DNA from: Phycisphaerales bacterium
Lineage (GTDB): Bacteria; Planctomycetota; Phycisphaerae; Phycisphaerales; UBA1924
Assembly (NCBI GenBank): GCA_040221175.1
Contig: JAVJVK010000019.1
Location: 310,001 to 374,000 of the forward strand
DNA length: 64,000 nucleotides
Direction of reading: 5' to 3'
The notes beneath the pieces were generated by a model that ran no database searches, was not told the DNA's origin, and saw only the letters and a list, made by a program, of their open reading frames with translations. The position numbers were made by a program, and so were the translations under genes. Of this stretch, positions 17,070-25,082 are shown piece after piece; position 1 is the first letter of the stretch, and the number at the start of each line of letters is the position of its first letter.

Positions 17070-18413
17070 TCAGCCGCAGCCAATGGCGAACGCGTTCTGG
17101 AATTCGAGGAAGTCGAAGATCGTCAGCCGCCCGTCCCCGTCGAAGTCGGCGGCGAGGTCGCCGCTGGCGAAGAGGTTCTGGAAGCACAGGAAGTCGAAGA
17201 TGTTCAGCTCGCCGTTGCCGTCGCAGTCGGCCCGGCAGGCGCCGCCGGAGAAGCCGGCGCTCGTGATCTCGATCGAGCGCGTGCCGCGGGCGCGAACCTC
17301 GACGCGATCGAGTCCCCCGGCGGCCCCGGGCGCCTGGCTTGGGTCCAGCTCGATGGCGTCGACCATATAGCGGCGGCCGCCGAGTTCGATGTCGAACGGG
17401 TCCTCGCACTTCAACACGAGCACCATCTGATCGAACTGGTTGAGTACCCAGCACCAGGTCAACTCGAAGCACGGATTGAACAGGCTGAACGAGGCGCCCG
17501 AGCCCAGGATGGGTTCCCCGACCACGCGACCCTCGAGCAACAGTCGGGTGGGCACGCGCGGCACGCCGACGTCGCCAAAGTCGGGTGTCACCTCGATCGT
17601 GGGCGGGCCGCCCGGGATGACGGTTTTCGCCATAGTGGCCGACAAACCCTCGCGGAGCAGGCCACCCGTCTGCCACCATGGGAACCAGTCGAGTTCGACC
17701 GTCGCGCCGCCGGGCAAATCGTTGACGTCGATGGTGTGTTCGAAGGTCGAGCCGGGCGCCCACGAGGCCGCTTCGTCGGTGATCGCCGCGGCGATCTCCG
17801 GCACGGCGGTGCCCTCGGCTTCAAGGATCAGTCCATCGCCGCTCGGAACGCCGATGGTGCCATCGAAGGTCGCGGCGATCCAGTCGCCGATGACGATGGG
17901 GCCGACGAAGACGGTACGCAGGGCTTCCATCGGAGAGCAGTCTTCCGTGTCGGATGATGATTCGTCTACGTAGTACCCGAATTGATCCGTGCTCGTCAGC
18001 ACGCTGCGATACGGGAACCCGCCCTGTGCCTCGAATTCGCCGCACCAGACACGGATCGGATTGGTGGTGTCCGCGTAGATCATGGCAGGTGGGAAGTGGA
18101 TCTGGCCCATCTCGATGTCACGGACATCGTCGCCGACGATGTCGCCGATGTGGCCCAATCCAAGCAAGCAGTCGCCCACGTCGATCCAGTCGACGCCGCT
18201 GGTGAGCAGGTCGAGATGGGCGCCGGCGAACGCGTGGACGTCATCGGGAACGTGCGCCCACAGCTCGACCTCGAAGTTGTCCGACAGGATGGCCTTCCGC
18301 TTGATCTTCAGCTCCCATCGGCATGCGTCGTCTGCGCTGGTCGTTGCCGCGCCAGCGAGGATCGCCAGAGCCATGGCTGAAGTAAGAACCGCCTTGTTCG
18401 TGTTGCGTCGCAT
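17070..18413 (-). CDS. GC-type dockerin-anchored exported protein
   Basis: A 447-residue exported protein with a signal peptide ending TTSADD. About 370 residues of beta-rich sequence of unknown family follow, with several cysteines (CRWELKIKRKAILSDNFEVE, WAHVPDDVHAFAGAHLDLL, then CFELTWCWVLNQFD). The C-terminus carries two GC-dockerin repeats (DCDGNGELNIFDFLCFQN, DFDGDGRLTIFDFLEFQN), ending IGCG. The first loop has Asn in place of the third Asp, so it may bind calcium less well. It is the last gene of the 9-kb dockerin island. Confidence 0.9.
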   Translation of the reverse strand: MRRNTNKAVLTSAMALAILAGAATTSADDACRWELKIKRKAILSDNFEVELWAHVPDDVHAFAGAHLDLLTSGVDWIDVGDCLLGLGHIGDIVGDDVRDIEMGQIHFPPAMIYADTTNPIRVWCGEFEAQGGFPYRSVLTSTDQFGYYVDESSSDTEDCSPMEALRTVFVGPIVIGDWIAATFDGTIGVPSGDGLILEAEGTAVPEIAAAITDEAASWAPGSTFEHTIDVNDLPGGATVELDWFPWWQTGGLLREGLSATMAKTVIPGGPPTIEVTPDFGDVGVPRVPTRLLLEGRVVGEPILGSGASFSLFNPCFELTWCWVLNQFDQMVLVLKCEDPFDIELGGRRYMVDAIELDPSQAPGAAGGLDRVEVRARGTRSIEITSAGFSGGACRADCDGNGELNIFDFLCFQNLFASGDLAADFDGDGRLTIFDFLEFQNAFAIGCG

Positions 18414-18574
18414 GATGTGCTCCCGCTGCCATGCCTCGGAGCGCGCCGGTGGCCGACGGGCCGTCCGTCATTGAAACGCGTCGAGGACTCTTGCAGGTGG
18501 GAGCGGGCAGGACGACCGGCACTCACGATGGTTTCTCCCTGCATCGGCATCAGGATGTCGATGTGTGAGCGCTC

Positions 18575-19177
18575 CTACGCACGCACGAACTCGAGCGCCG
18601 CCCGCACGGCCGCTTCGCTCTGCGCCGCGTCCATCGTGGGTTCGCCCTCCTGGGCGCCCTTCTGGCCGGGCAGCATGGGCACGTGGATGAACCCCGCCCG
18701 CTGGCCGGGCCCGGCGCGCAGCAGCGCGTGGAACAGCACGGCGTTGCACAGGAACGCGCCCGCATCGTGGCTCGGCCGCGCCGCCACGCCCGCAGCTTCC
18801 ATCGCCCCCACCACGCCGTCGACGTCGATCGTCGAGGCCAGCGCGAGCGGCGCACCATCGACGAGCGAACCATCGCAACGCTCGACGCCATCGTTGTCGC
18901 CGATTCGGCCGCGCCCGAAGTTCAGCGCGAAGCGCTCGACGGTCACCGACGGACGCTTGCCGCTCTGGCCCAGCATCACGATGACCTCCGGCCGATGCCC
19001 CCCCATGAGCGACAGCAGCGCCGGCCAGGCGCCCGACCACGTCACCGGCAAGACGCCCGTTGCCAGTTGAACGCCCGCGGGCGGCTCTTCTTCGAGCGCG
19101 CGAACGATCCGCATCGACGGATTCTCGTCGCTGCCGCCGAAGGGTTCGAAGCCGGTCACGAGCATGCGGGTGGCCAT
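18575..19177 (-). CDS. pcp: Pyrrolidone-carboxylate (pyroglutamyl) peptidase
   Basis: Removes N-terminal pyroglutamate from peptides in the cytoplasm (peptidase family C15). The 200-residue length is typical. MLVTGFEPFGG is the family start. The catalytic triad is visible as Glu81 in VTVERFALNFGRGRI, Cys144 in GAFLCNAVLFHAL and His165 in AGFIHVPMLP. Starts at 19177 (MATRMLV) and 19165 (MLVTGF) are both possible. It is divergent from the methyltransferase gene, with about 40 bases between them if the latter starts at its GTG. Confidence 0.93.
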   Translation of the reverse strand: MATRMLVTGFEPFGGSDENPSMRIVRALEEEPPAGVQLATGVLPVTWSGAWPALLSLMGGHRPEVIVMLGQSGKRPSVTVERFALNFGRGRIGDNDGVERCDGSLVDGAPLALASTIDVDGVVGAMEAAGVAARPSHDAGAFLCNAVLFHALLRAGPGQRAGFIHVPMLPGQKGAQEGEPTMDAAQSEAAVRAALEFVRA

Positions 19178-19217
19178 GGAGCAATCGTTGGCTCCGCGCC
19201 GGGGCAATGATGGCCCC

Positions 19218-20450
19218 GTGGAGCTTCCCCTCGAAGACTGGCAGGCATACGTGGACACCGGCCCGGCCCACGAGCTGCTGTGCGTCGACCCCGACCCCGG
19301 CGTGGTCGAGCTGGCGAGCCTGCGCAAGGACTGGCCCCAGGGCCTGGTCGCCGTGGCGGTCGAGGCGGCGCGGGCCCGCATGCGGGCGATAGACAAGTTC
19401 CACCCCGAGCTGGCCGATCGCATCATCGCCGACGAAGAAGGCGTCATGGTCGCCTCCTCGGCCCTGGCCGCGTCGCACAAGGCGGCGCGGTTCGTCCAGG
19501 CGGGCGCCGCCACGGCGCTGGACCTGTGCTGCGGCATCGGCGCCGACGCGTACGAACTCGGCCGCGCCGGACTGGCCGTCACGGGCGTCGATCGCAGCCC
19601 CGTGCGCGCGTGGATGGCGTGGATGAACGCGCAATGCGAGCGGCTTGTCGCGGACGTTGAGGATCAAGCCGTGCTCGAGCGCGTGCGGGGCGCCTTTGTG
19701 CACCTGGACCCCAGCCGACGCACGGGCTCGAAGCGGACCCACGCGTACGAGGACTACCAGCCCGGCCCCGAGACCATCGAGCGCATCATCGACGCCGCCG
19801 CGGGCGCGTGCGTGAAGCTGGGGCCCGGCGTCGACTTCTCGCGCCTGCCAACCCCGCCCGGCTCCTTCGTCGAGCTGATCAGCGAGTTCGGCCGCCTCAC
19901 CCAGGCATTGCTGTGGACCGGCACGCTCGCGGCGCACCAGGGCGTCAAGCCGGGCCATCGCGTCGCGACACGCCTGCCCGGGGGCGAGCGGTTCGCGGCC
20001 GAGCCCGGGCCGCTCATTGATCTGGGCGCGTGGTACGACTCGAGCGGTCCGGAGCGCCCGGTGCTCGAACACCTCTACGAGGCTGACCCCGCGCTCGAGC
20101 GTGGTTCGCTGCTGGGTGCCTTTGCCGAATCCCACGGCCTGCGGCCCATCCATCCGGCGGTGGGCGTGCTGACGGGCGAGAAGATCATCGATTCGCCGTG
20201 GCTGACCCGTTTCGGCGTGCTCGAGGCGATGCCCTGGCGGCGCAAGGCGGTCAAGGCCAGGCTGCGCGAGCTGGGCGCCGGCATCGTGGCGGTCAAGACC
20301 CGCGCCAAGCTGGTCGACCCCGATGCGCTGCAGAAGGACCTTCGCGGCACGGGCGACGAGGAATTGACCCTGTTCGTCCTGCGCCTGGGCGACAAGCCCA
20401 CCGCCATCATCACGCGGCGGGCGACCGATGAACCGTCAGTTGGCCCCTGA
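19218..20450 (+). CDS. Class I SAM methyltransferase with THUMP-like domain
   Basis: A 410-residue protein. Residues about 80-200 form a Rossmann methyltransferase with motif I ALDLCCGIGADAYELGRAG and motif II/III around VTGVDRSPVRAWMAW. FVHLDPSRRTGSKR supplies the DP-type catalytic-loop region. The C-terminal 100 residues (IDSPWLTRFGVLEAMPWRRK onward) match the THUMP-like domain that partners these enzymes, which suggests a tRNA or rRNA substrate. I chose the GTG at 19218 because it clears the divergent pcp gene and has AATGAT six bases upstream; ATGs at 19164 and 19176 are alternatives. Confidence 0.85.
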   Translation: MELPLEDWQAYVDTGPAHELLCVDPDPGVVELASLRKDWPQGLVAVAVEAARARMRAIDKFHPELADRIIADEEGVMVASSALAASHKAARFVQAGAATALDLCCGIGADAYELGRAGLAVTGVDRSPVRAWMAWMNAQCERLVADVEDQAVLERVRGAFVHLDPSRRTGSKRTHAYEDYQPGPETIERIIDAAAGACVKLGPGVDFSRLPTPPGSFVELISEFGRLTQALLWTGTLAAHQGVKPGHRVATRLPGGERFAAEPGPLIDLGAWYDSSGPERPVLEHLYEADPALERGSLLGAFAESHGLRPIHPAVGVLTGEKIIDSPWLTRFGVLEAMPWRRKAVKARLRELGAGIVAVKTRAKLVDPDALQKDLRGTGDEELTLFVLRLGDKPTAIITRRATDEPSVGP

Positions 20451-20813
20451 CGCCTCGGCTGCCGGATGCACCTTCCACGCCGCCCCGCACTCGGGGCACA
20501 CCACGCATCCATCGGGCTCGATGGGCAGCCCGGCGATCTCGTACTCGCAGCATGCGCACGTGCCCCTGGCGATCAATCCATCGGCCGCCTGCTGCCGGCC
20601 GCTGATGAACCACCACAGCATCCAGATCACGAAGCATCCGCCGGCAACGACCAGGCCGAAGAGCCCGGTGAGCGCGAAGGCGAGCGCGATGGCGATGAGC
20701 GCCAGCCCCTTGCCCAGGGAGATGTGGTCGCGCAGCCCAAGCGGGGGCGTGTGCAGCGAACCCGCGGCCTCGCGCTTCTCGCCCCGCCCATCGGTGATGG
20801 TGGCCGCCTTCAT
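20436..20813 (-). CDS. Zinc-ribbon two-TM protein, paralogue 1
   Basis: A 125-residue protein with two hydrophobic helices at about 33-65 (KGLALIAIALAFALTGLFG and GGCFVIWMLWWFISG). A C-terminal zinc ribbon follows, CACCEYEIAGLPIEPDGC then CPECGAAWKVH. Its ATG overlaps the stop of the preceding paralogue (ATGA), so the two are coupled. The last 15 bases overlap the convergent methyltransferase gene. The ribbon with a CPECGxxWK end recurs in five genes here. The role is unknown; rubredoxin- or ribosome-type zinc knuckles are possible comparisons. Confidence 0.8.
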   Translation of the reverse strand: MKAATITDGRGEKREAAGSLHTPPLGLRDHISLGKGLALIAIALAFALTGLFGLVVAGGCFVIWMLWWFISGRQQAADGLIARGTCACCEYEIAGLPIEPDGCVVCPECGAAWKVHPAAEASGAN

Positions 20814-21304
20814 GCCCCTTCGATTCGTGCTCGCGCGAGCGAGGGTTCCGCTCCCAACACCCTCGCACGCCCGGCGGGCCGGCCATCTTCGGTTCGCCAC
20901 GCCGCATCGCACCGCCCGCACACGCGAACATCATCCTTGCCCGTCTTCGAACGCGCGAGCGGAGCGCCGCATCCCGGGCACGCGCCCCGCTCCAGCCATC
21001 GCGCACGTCGCCTGTGGTTCGTCGAGATCGAGAGCACCGCCGCCACGGCCACCATCGCCGCCACCGCGATCACGCCACCGAAGGCCCAGCCCGCCGTCCC
21101 GGCGACCTGGGTTTCGCCCCACCGCCAGAGCTTCAGGCTCACCGCGACCATCGCGAAGAACAACAGCCAGCCGAGCAGCCCCGGGCCCGCCGAACCTTCC
21201 ACCCGCGCCCGCGCGGCCTCATCCATCTCGCGCACGCGTCGACCCCGATCATCGCGCATCAAGGGCCCGAGCACGAACGCGCCCTCGCCGTGCAGCCGTG
21301 TCAT
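20810..21304 (-). CDS. Zinc-ribbon two-TM protein, paralogue 2
   Basis: A 164-residue protein. MTRLHGEGAFVLGPLMRDD at the N-terminus matches the start of the paralogue at 22478 (MTRLLGEGALFPLVTPRDD). Two transmembrane segments lie at about 43-62 and 73-92. The ribbon is ACPGCGAPLARSK...RVCGRCDAAWRTED, diverged from its sisters, and is followed by a 25-residue tail. A GGGGGA precedes the ATG in both paralogues, and the homology extends into that leader, so this is a recent duplication. Confidence 0.8.
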   Translation of the reverse strand: MTRLHGEGAFVLGPLMRDDRGRRVREMDEAARARVEGSAGPGLLGWLLFFAMVAVSLKLWRWGETQVAGTAGWAFGGVIAVAAMVAVAAVLSISTNHRRRARWLERGACPGCGAPLARSKTGKDDVRVCGRCDAAWRTEDGRPAGRARVLGAEPSLARARIEGA

Positions 21305-21547
21305 GGCGTCCCCCGCGGCATGGGGGATCTTTGGCCCGCGGCCCTGGGTCCGCGTTCAGCCGGTCTTCTCGTCCAGCTTCGATGCGCTCCCGCACGCCGC
21401 GCCCACGCGAGCATCGGCGGCCACGCGCAAACGGATCGCGCCGCGGGCGCGCAGGTGAAGATCGCCGGTCCCAACCCCGGCGGCCAGCGTTCGTTCATCG
21501 TGGCCCGAAGCACAATCCCGGCGTTTCGGGCAGTCCAGTTGGGCCCC

Positions 21548-21811
21548 TCAGGCGATGGCCAGGGCCGGTCCGTTCTCGGTCTGGTCGATGCTGAGGGACT
21601 TCTCGGCCAGCTGGGTGGCGATGGGCGTGGCGACGGCCAGGACAACCCTTCCGTCGTGCTCGAACGTGGTGTCCTGGTCGTTGGGCGTGTCGGGGGCAAG
21701 CCCGAGTCCCTCATCGCTGACGACCAGCCGGATCGTCGCCTCCTCGGGCAGGCCGTTCTGATCGATGATGTCCTTGAGGAAGACCTTGGCGTCGTCGGTG
21801 ACGGTGAGCAT
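21548..21811 (-). CDS. HesB/IscA-like small protein without cluster cysteines
   Basis: An 87-residue protein whose pattern follows the A-type Fe-S carrier/HesB fold: MLTVTDDAKVFLKDIID, IRLVVSDEGLGLAPD, TTFEHDGRVVLAVATPI and a C-terminal IDQTENGPALAIA. The conserved cysteines of IscA are absent, so it belongs with HesB-like proteins that have lost or changed cluster binding. It lies between zinc-ribbon paralogues on the same strand, with gaps of over 200 bases on each side. I am fairly sure of the fold, not of the function. Confidence 0.7.
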   Translation of the reverse strand: MLTVTDDAKVFLKDIIDQNGLPEEATIRLVVSDEGLGLAPDTPNDQDTTFEHDGRVVLAVATPIATQLAEKSLSIDQTENGPALAIA

Positions 21812-22015
21812 GCGATGCCCCTTCCGTGCGGCTTTCGCGGCCGATCGCGTCACGCGCCGGGCGCAGCATCGCGATCGCGCCGCGGTTGGGCGCATCTGCG
21901 CTCGAACACTCGCACGAACGCACACACGCGTGGGAATCACAGGCTAGACGGTTCGCACGCCCGTGTCAGCCCCCGGCGTGTGCGGGTTGCGCCTCCGCGT
22001 GCGCACGCGCACGGT

Positions 22016-22390
22016 TCACGCATCCATCTTCCACGCACTCCCGCACTCGGGGCAGATGCGACATCCATCTTCCTCGGGTTCGAGTCCGGCGATGGAATAG
22101 CCGCAGGCCGGGCATAAACCCCGGGCCCGGCCGAGCCGGTCGGACTCTCGGATCGCCTTATGCTTCGTCCACGCCGCGCTCACGTAGAAGCAGGGAGCCA
22201 TGGCGGCGAGCACGAGGGCGTAGCGCAGCCAATGGGGAACCAGGCCGTGCAGCCCGATCAGCACCGCGAACCCCATCGCGGCGGCGATGAAGGCCAGCAC
22301 GAGCGGCACGCCGCCCCTGCGCACCGCGCGGTCGCGCCATGACTGCACCGTCGACACATCGAACGCGTACGCCTTCCCCCGATCGTCCAC
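22016..22390 (-). CDS. Zinc-ribbon two-TM protein, paralogue 3
   Basis: About 124 residues with two transmembrane helices (GGVPLVLAFIAAAMGFAVLI and HWLRYALVLAAMAPCFYV). The ribbon is LCPACGYSIAGLEPEEDGC, then RICPECGSAWKMDA as the C-terminus. The EPEEDGCR loop is nearly identical in paralogue 5. The start is uncertain: a GTG at 22390 gives VDDRGKAYAF, and an in-frame TTG at 22411 adds seven residues. The family order on this strand is 5, 4, 3, HesB-like, 2, 1. Confidence 0.75.
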   Translation of the reverse strand: MDDRGKAYAFDVSTVQSWRDRAVRRGGVPLVLAFIAAAMGFAVLIGLHGLVPHWLRYALVLAAMAPCFYVSAAWTKHKAIRESDRLGRARGLCPACGYSIAGLEPEEDGCRICPECGSAWKMDA

Positions 22391-22477
22391 GCATCGCGGC
22401 CAGAGCCTCAAGATGTCCGCTCGGGCTGCGCGGGCTGGCGGTTCAATCTCGGCATCGTCTATCCTTCGCCTGCCGGT

Positions 22478-22963
22478 TCACGCATCAGCGCGGGCGGTGC
22501 CATCTTCCATCTTCCACGCGCTCCCGCACTCGGGGCAGATGCGGCAGGTGCCTTCTTGGGGTTCGATCTCGGTGATGGAACGGCCGCACACCGGACACAC
22601 GCCCAGCGCCAGCGCGGCCCGGCGTTGAACACGCATCCAGCGGCGGTTCATCAGCAAGAGCACGGGCCAGAACAGCACGAGCGCCGTGGCGATCACGAGC
22701 GCGTCGCCCGCGAGGCCGGCGATCTGGACGCGATCTTCCAGGCCGCTCATCCGCAGCAGGATGACGAAGATCAGGCCAATGCCAAACCCCGTGGTCGACT
22801 CGCTCCGCACGCGCCGCGTGATCCTCGCCCGGGCCTTCGCATCGCCCCCGGACATCCGCCCGGCGATTTCCTCGACGTCCACGCGCGTCCGCGCGGCCCG
22901 GCCGAGATCATCGCGCGGTGTGACCAGGGGAAAGAGGGCCCCCTCGCCCAGCAGCCGTGTCAT
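22478..22963 (-). CDS. Zinc-ribbon two-TM protein, paralogue 4
   Basis: A 161-residue protein starting MTRLLGEGALFPL; an in-frame ATG nine codons upstream is less likely because paralogue 2 shares the downstream start and its GGGGGA leader. Transmembrane segments lie at about 66-85 and 95-115. The ribbon is VCPVCGRSITEIEPQEGTC, then RICPECGSAWKMED, with a short acidic tail. It is followed 66 bases later by paralogue 3. Confidence 0.78.
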   Translation of the reverse strand: MTRLLGEGALFPLVTPRDDLGRAARTRVDVEEIAGRMSGGDAKARARITRRVRSESTTGFGIGLIFVILLRMSGLEDRVQIAGLAGDALVIATALVLFWPVLLLMNRRWMRVQRRAALALGVCPVCGRSITEIEPQEGTCRICPECGSAWKMEDGTARADA

Positions 22964-23002
22964 GGCATCCCCCGTGGCATCGGGAATCATTGGCGCGCCG
23001 GC

Positions 23003-23461
23003 TTACGCCTCGGCGTCGGTGGTCTTCTCATCCATCTTCCACGCGCTCCCGCACTGCGGGCACACGCGACATCCATCTTCCTCGGGTTCGACGTCGGTGA
23101 TCGTTGTGCCGCACGCCGGGCAGCGGCCCTGCGCAAGCCAGCCGGTGCGCAGGGCCTCGATCGTGCGTGGGAGCACGAACGGGCGCATGGCCAGGCCAAC
23201 CACCGCGCCGAACACGGCCGCGATGCCCAGGGATGCCAGATACGGAACGTCGGGCAGCACCAGGAAGAGCACCGGGAAGGCAACGGCGAAGATGATTCCC
23301 ATGCGCATGCCGTGGCGGCCCGCCTGGCGGTTCATGCCCCGCAGCGCGGCGCTGGCCGTCGCGTCATCCACGCCCGCGCGCCGGGCCTTGCGCTTGGAGG
23401 TCAGCCAGCCCGAGGGGGCGATGGCGTTGCGGTCGTCCGGATATCGGGTGCGCAAGAGCAT
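23003..23461 (-). CDS. Zinc-ribbon two-TM protein, paralogue 5
   Basis: A 152-residue protein with GGAGGGG before its ATG, probably the first gene of the cluster transcript. The N-terminal basic region is followed by two transmembrane helices at about 52-72 and 75-95. The ribbon is RCPACGTTITDVEPEEDGC, then RVCPQCGSAWKMDE. Gaps to paralogues 4 and 3 are short (39 and 66 bases or so), consistent with one operon. Confidence 0.8.
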   Translation of the reverse strand: MLLRTRYPDDRNAIAPSGWLTSKRKARRAGVDDATASAALRGMNRQAGRHGMRMGIIFAVAFPVLFLVLPDVPYLASLGIAAVFGAVVGLAMRPFVLPRTIEALRTGWLAQGRCPACGTTITDVEPEEDGCRVCPQCGSAWKMDEKTTDAEA

Positions 23462-23552
23462 CGGGTCCCCTCCGTTTGCCGGCGATGGCGGCCGCGGGGC
23501 CGCCCGCTCGATCATTGGCGCGCGGCGTCGAACAGCGGCGCGGCCTCTTTCC

Positions 23553-23713
23553 CCTCCCCCGCTCCCAGCGGGGGAGGTGGCCCCGGTCTTCCGGGGTCGG
23601 AGGGGGGCGTCCTCCATCGCGTAAGCGTGCGTTCGCGTATCGATGCGTCATAACGCCAACGCCCCCCTCCGCCTCGCGGACTCGGCACCTCCCCCGCCGG
23701 GGGCGGGGGAGGG
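23553..23713. repeat. Inverted pair of palindromic REP-like elements
   Basis: Element A (about 23553-23611) contains an 11-bp hairpin (CCTCCCCCGCT with AGCGGGGGAGG) and a second one (CCCCGG/CCGGGG, 23581-23596). Element B (about 23661-23713) is a diverged reverse-complement copy about 50 bases on. I recall this family from many bacterial genomes, where it is often mistranslated as a short peptide. The 23462-23756 interval holds no gene. Confidence 0.65.
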
Positions 23714-23756
23714 AGTCGGAGCGCCGATGGCCGCGCATCCCATGTTCATTTCTGGC

Positions 23757-23911
23757 GCGCGCAGCGCACGGCGTGCGTTGCGCGCCCGGGCTCTCGAAGC
23801 CCGGTCCCGGGCTTCCGATGCGCGCAGCGCAGGGCGTGCGTTGCGCGCTGTGGGCGTCGAAGATCGATCTTCGGCTCCCCGAGCGCGCAGCGCACGCCGT
23901 GCGTTGCGCGC
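23757..23911. repeat. Three 29-bp palindromic repeats at exact 63-bp spacing
   Basis: Near-identical 29-mers start at 23757, 23820 and 23883. Each runs from GCGCGCAGCGCA to TGCGTTGCGCGC and is itself an imperfect palindrome. The two intervening segments are both 34 bases, differ from each other, and each contains a further palindrome (for example CGAAGATCGATCTTCG). The period of 63 equals three turns of 21. The array lies upstream of, and in an open frame with, the gene at 24045. Confidence 0.85.
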
Positions 23912-24044
23912 TCAAGGAGCGGAACACCGGACTTTTTTGCCCCACGACCGGTATTTTGCGTCAAGACCCCCCGTCACGATGCCGAAACCCAGGAGAACAG
24001 CCCCCCGGATTCGGACCCCGGGGGGCGACGGGAGGCCGCGCGCC

Positions 24045-24680
24045 ATGCCGACGGTGCCGCGCGGGCGGAGGGGGGCCATTGCCTTCTTCGGCTCGCGGAT
24101 ATCCAGGTGGACCCAGCGGGCCGCGGACATCGGCCTGAGCGATCAGGACGCCGCGCTGCTGGCCCAGGCGCTCGACGCCGCACGCGCGGCCGAGGAAGAG
24201 AACCGGCGCTGCCAGGCGCGGGCACGCGCGGCGGCCAAAGAAGCGCGCCGGCTCGAGTACGAGTTGCGCCGAAAGGGCGGTCGCCTGATCTCGGTGATCC
24301 GCGCGAAGGCCAAGAGCGAACATGATCCGGGCGTCCTCGTGCTGGCGGAGCTTCCCAAAGAAAAAGACCCGCGCCCCACGCCCAGACCGCCGATGCCAAC
24401 CGGCGTGCGCACAACGGTCGACCACGACGGCGCCGTCGTGATCTCGTGGACGGCAACCCGCCCCCGCCCCCACGCCCGCGCGTTCACCAGGGTGGAGCGC
24501 ATGCTCGACGGCTCGGGATGGTTCGAGCACATCGGTTCGACCGGCACGAACGAGTTCAGGGACGACACGCTGCCGCAGGGCACGCGCGAGACGGCGTACC
24601 GGTTGACGCCGGTGCGCGGGGACCTCGTTGGGGCGTCGGCGGAAGCTGTTGTTGTGCGGTTTGGGACGCGCGCGGCGTGA
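24045..24680 (+). CDS. Helical plus FN3-like domain protein, paralogue A
   Basis: A 211-residue cytoplasmic-looking protein. Residues about 15-95 are charged helices, possibly a coiled coil (ALDAARAAEEENRRCQARAR). A Pro-rich linker (about 103-115) follows, then about 90 residues with a fibronectin type III-like pattern: VDHDGAVVISWTATRPRP, FTRVERMLDGSGWFEHIG and a terminal YRLTPVRGDLVG strand. The ATG at 24045 has GGAGG nine bases upstream. An upstream ATG at 23979 is in frame, and the frame stays open back through the palindromic array. Paralogues lie at 25725 and 40041. Function unknown. Confidence 0.75.
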   Translation: MPTVPRGRRGAIAFFGSRISRWTQRAADIGLSDQDAALLAQALDAARAAEEENRRCQARARAAAKEARRLEYELRRKGGRLISVIRAKAKSEHDPGVLVLAELPKEKDPRPTPRPPMPTGVRTTVDHDGAVVISWTATRPRPHARAFTRVERMLDGSGWFEHIGSTGTNEFRDDTLPQGTRETAYRLTPVRGDLVGASAEAVVVRFGTRAA

Positions 24681-24683
24681 GGC

Positions 24684-25040
24684 TCAGTCTTCGGCTTGCG
24701 GGAGCGCACGCCGACGATCGGGGATGCAGCCGACGACGAGTGAGAGGACGCCGAAGGCCGCGATCATTCCCGTCAGGAAGCGCCGGCTGCCGCGCGAGCG
24801 TTCGAGGCGTTCGCGCACGGACTGGATGACCATGCCTTCCCGCTCGATCTGCTCGTCGAAGTCGGCCGGCTCGCGGAGCGCGCCGCGGCGTTCGAGTTCT
24901 TCGAGGATCTCGTACGCGGCGCCGGATGCGGCGCGCCCTTCGAGGGCGACGCTCCGCGCGGGTTCGAAGCCCACGTATCCGCACGCGAAGGCGAGCTGCA
25001 CGAGTCCGAGGGTGATGAGGAACCTGCGGTGGCCGTTCAT
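24684..25040 (-). CDS. Small two-TM protein, paralogue a
   Basis: A 118-residue protein with GGGAG before the ATG. A hydrophobic N-terminal helix (RFLITLGLVQLAFACGYVGF), a charged helical middle of about 60 residues, and a second transmembrane helix near 90-110 (FLTGMIAAFGVLSLVVGC) give a two-pass or anchored topology. Its stop is three bases from the convergent FN3-like gene stop. The same arrangement recurs at 26465/26469, so the pair is a duplicated module. No known family. Confidence 0.7.
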   Translation of the reverse strand: MNGHRRFLITLGLVQLAFACGYVGFEPARSVALEGRAASGAAYEILEELERRGALREPADFDEQIEREGMVIQSVRERLERSRGSRRFLTGMIAAFGVLSLVVGCIPDRRRALPQAED

Positions 25041-25082
25041 GGGGTCGGCTCCCTGGATGTTCTCGAACACGCCGCGATCGGG

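Noticed and set aside
23757-23911. Small CRISPR array
   Set aside because: The repeat is a complete GC palindrome, the spacers are palindromic and GC-rich, only three copies exist, and no cas gene is in the window. I keep it as an unusual repeat array instead.
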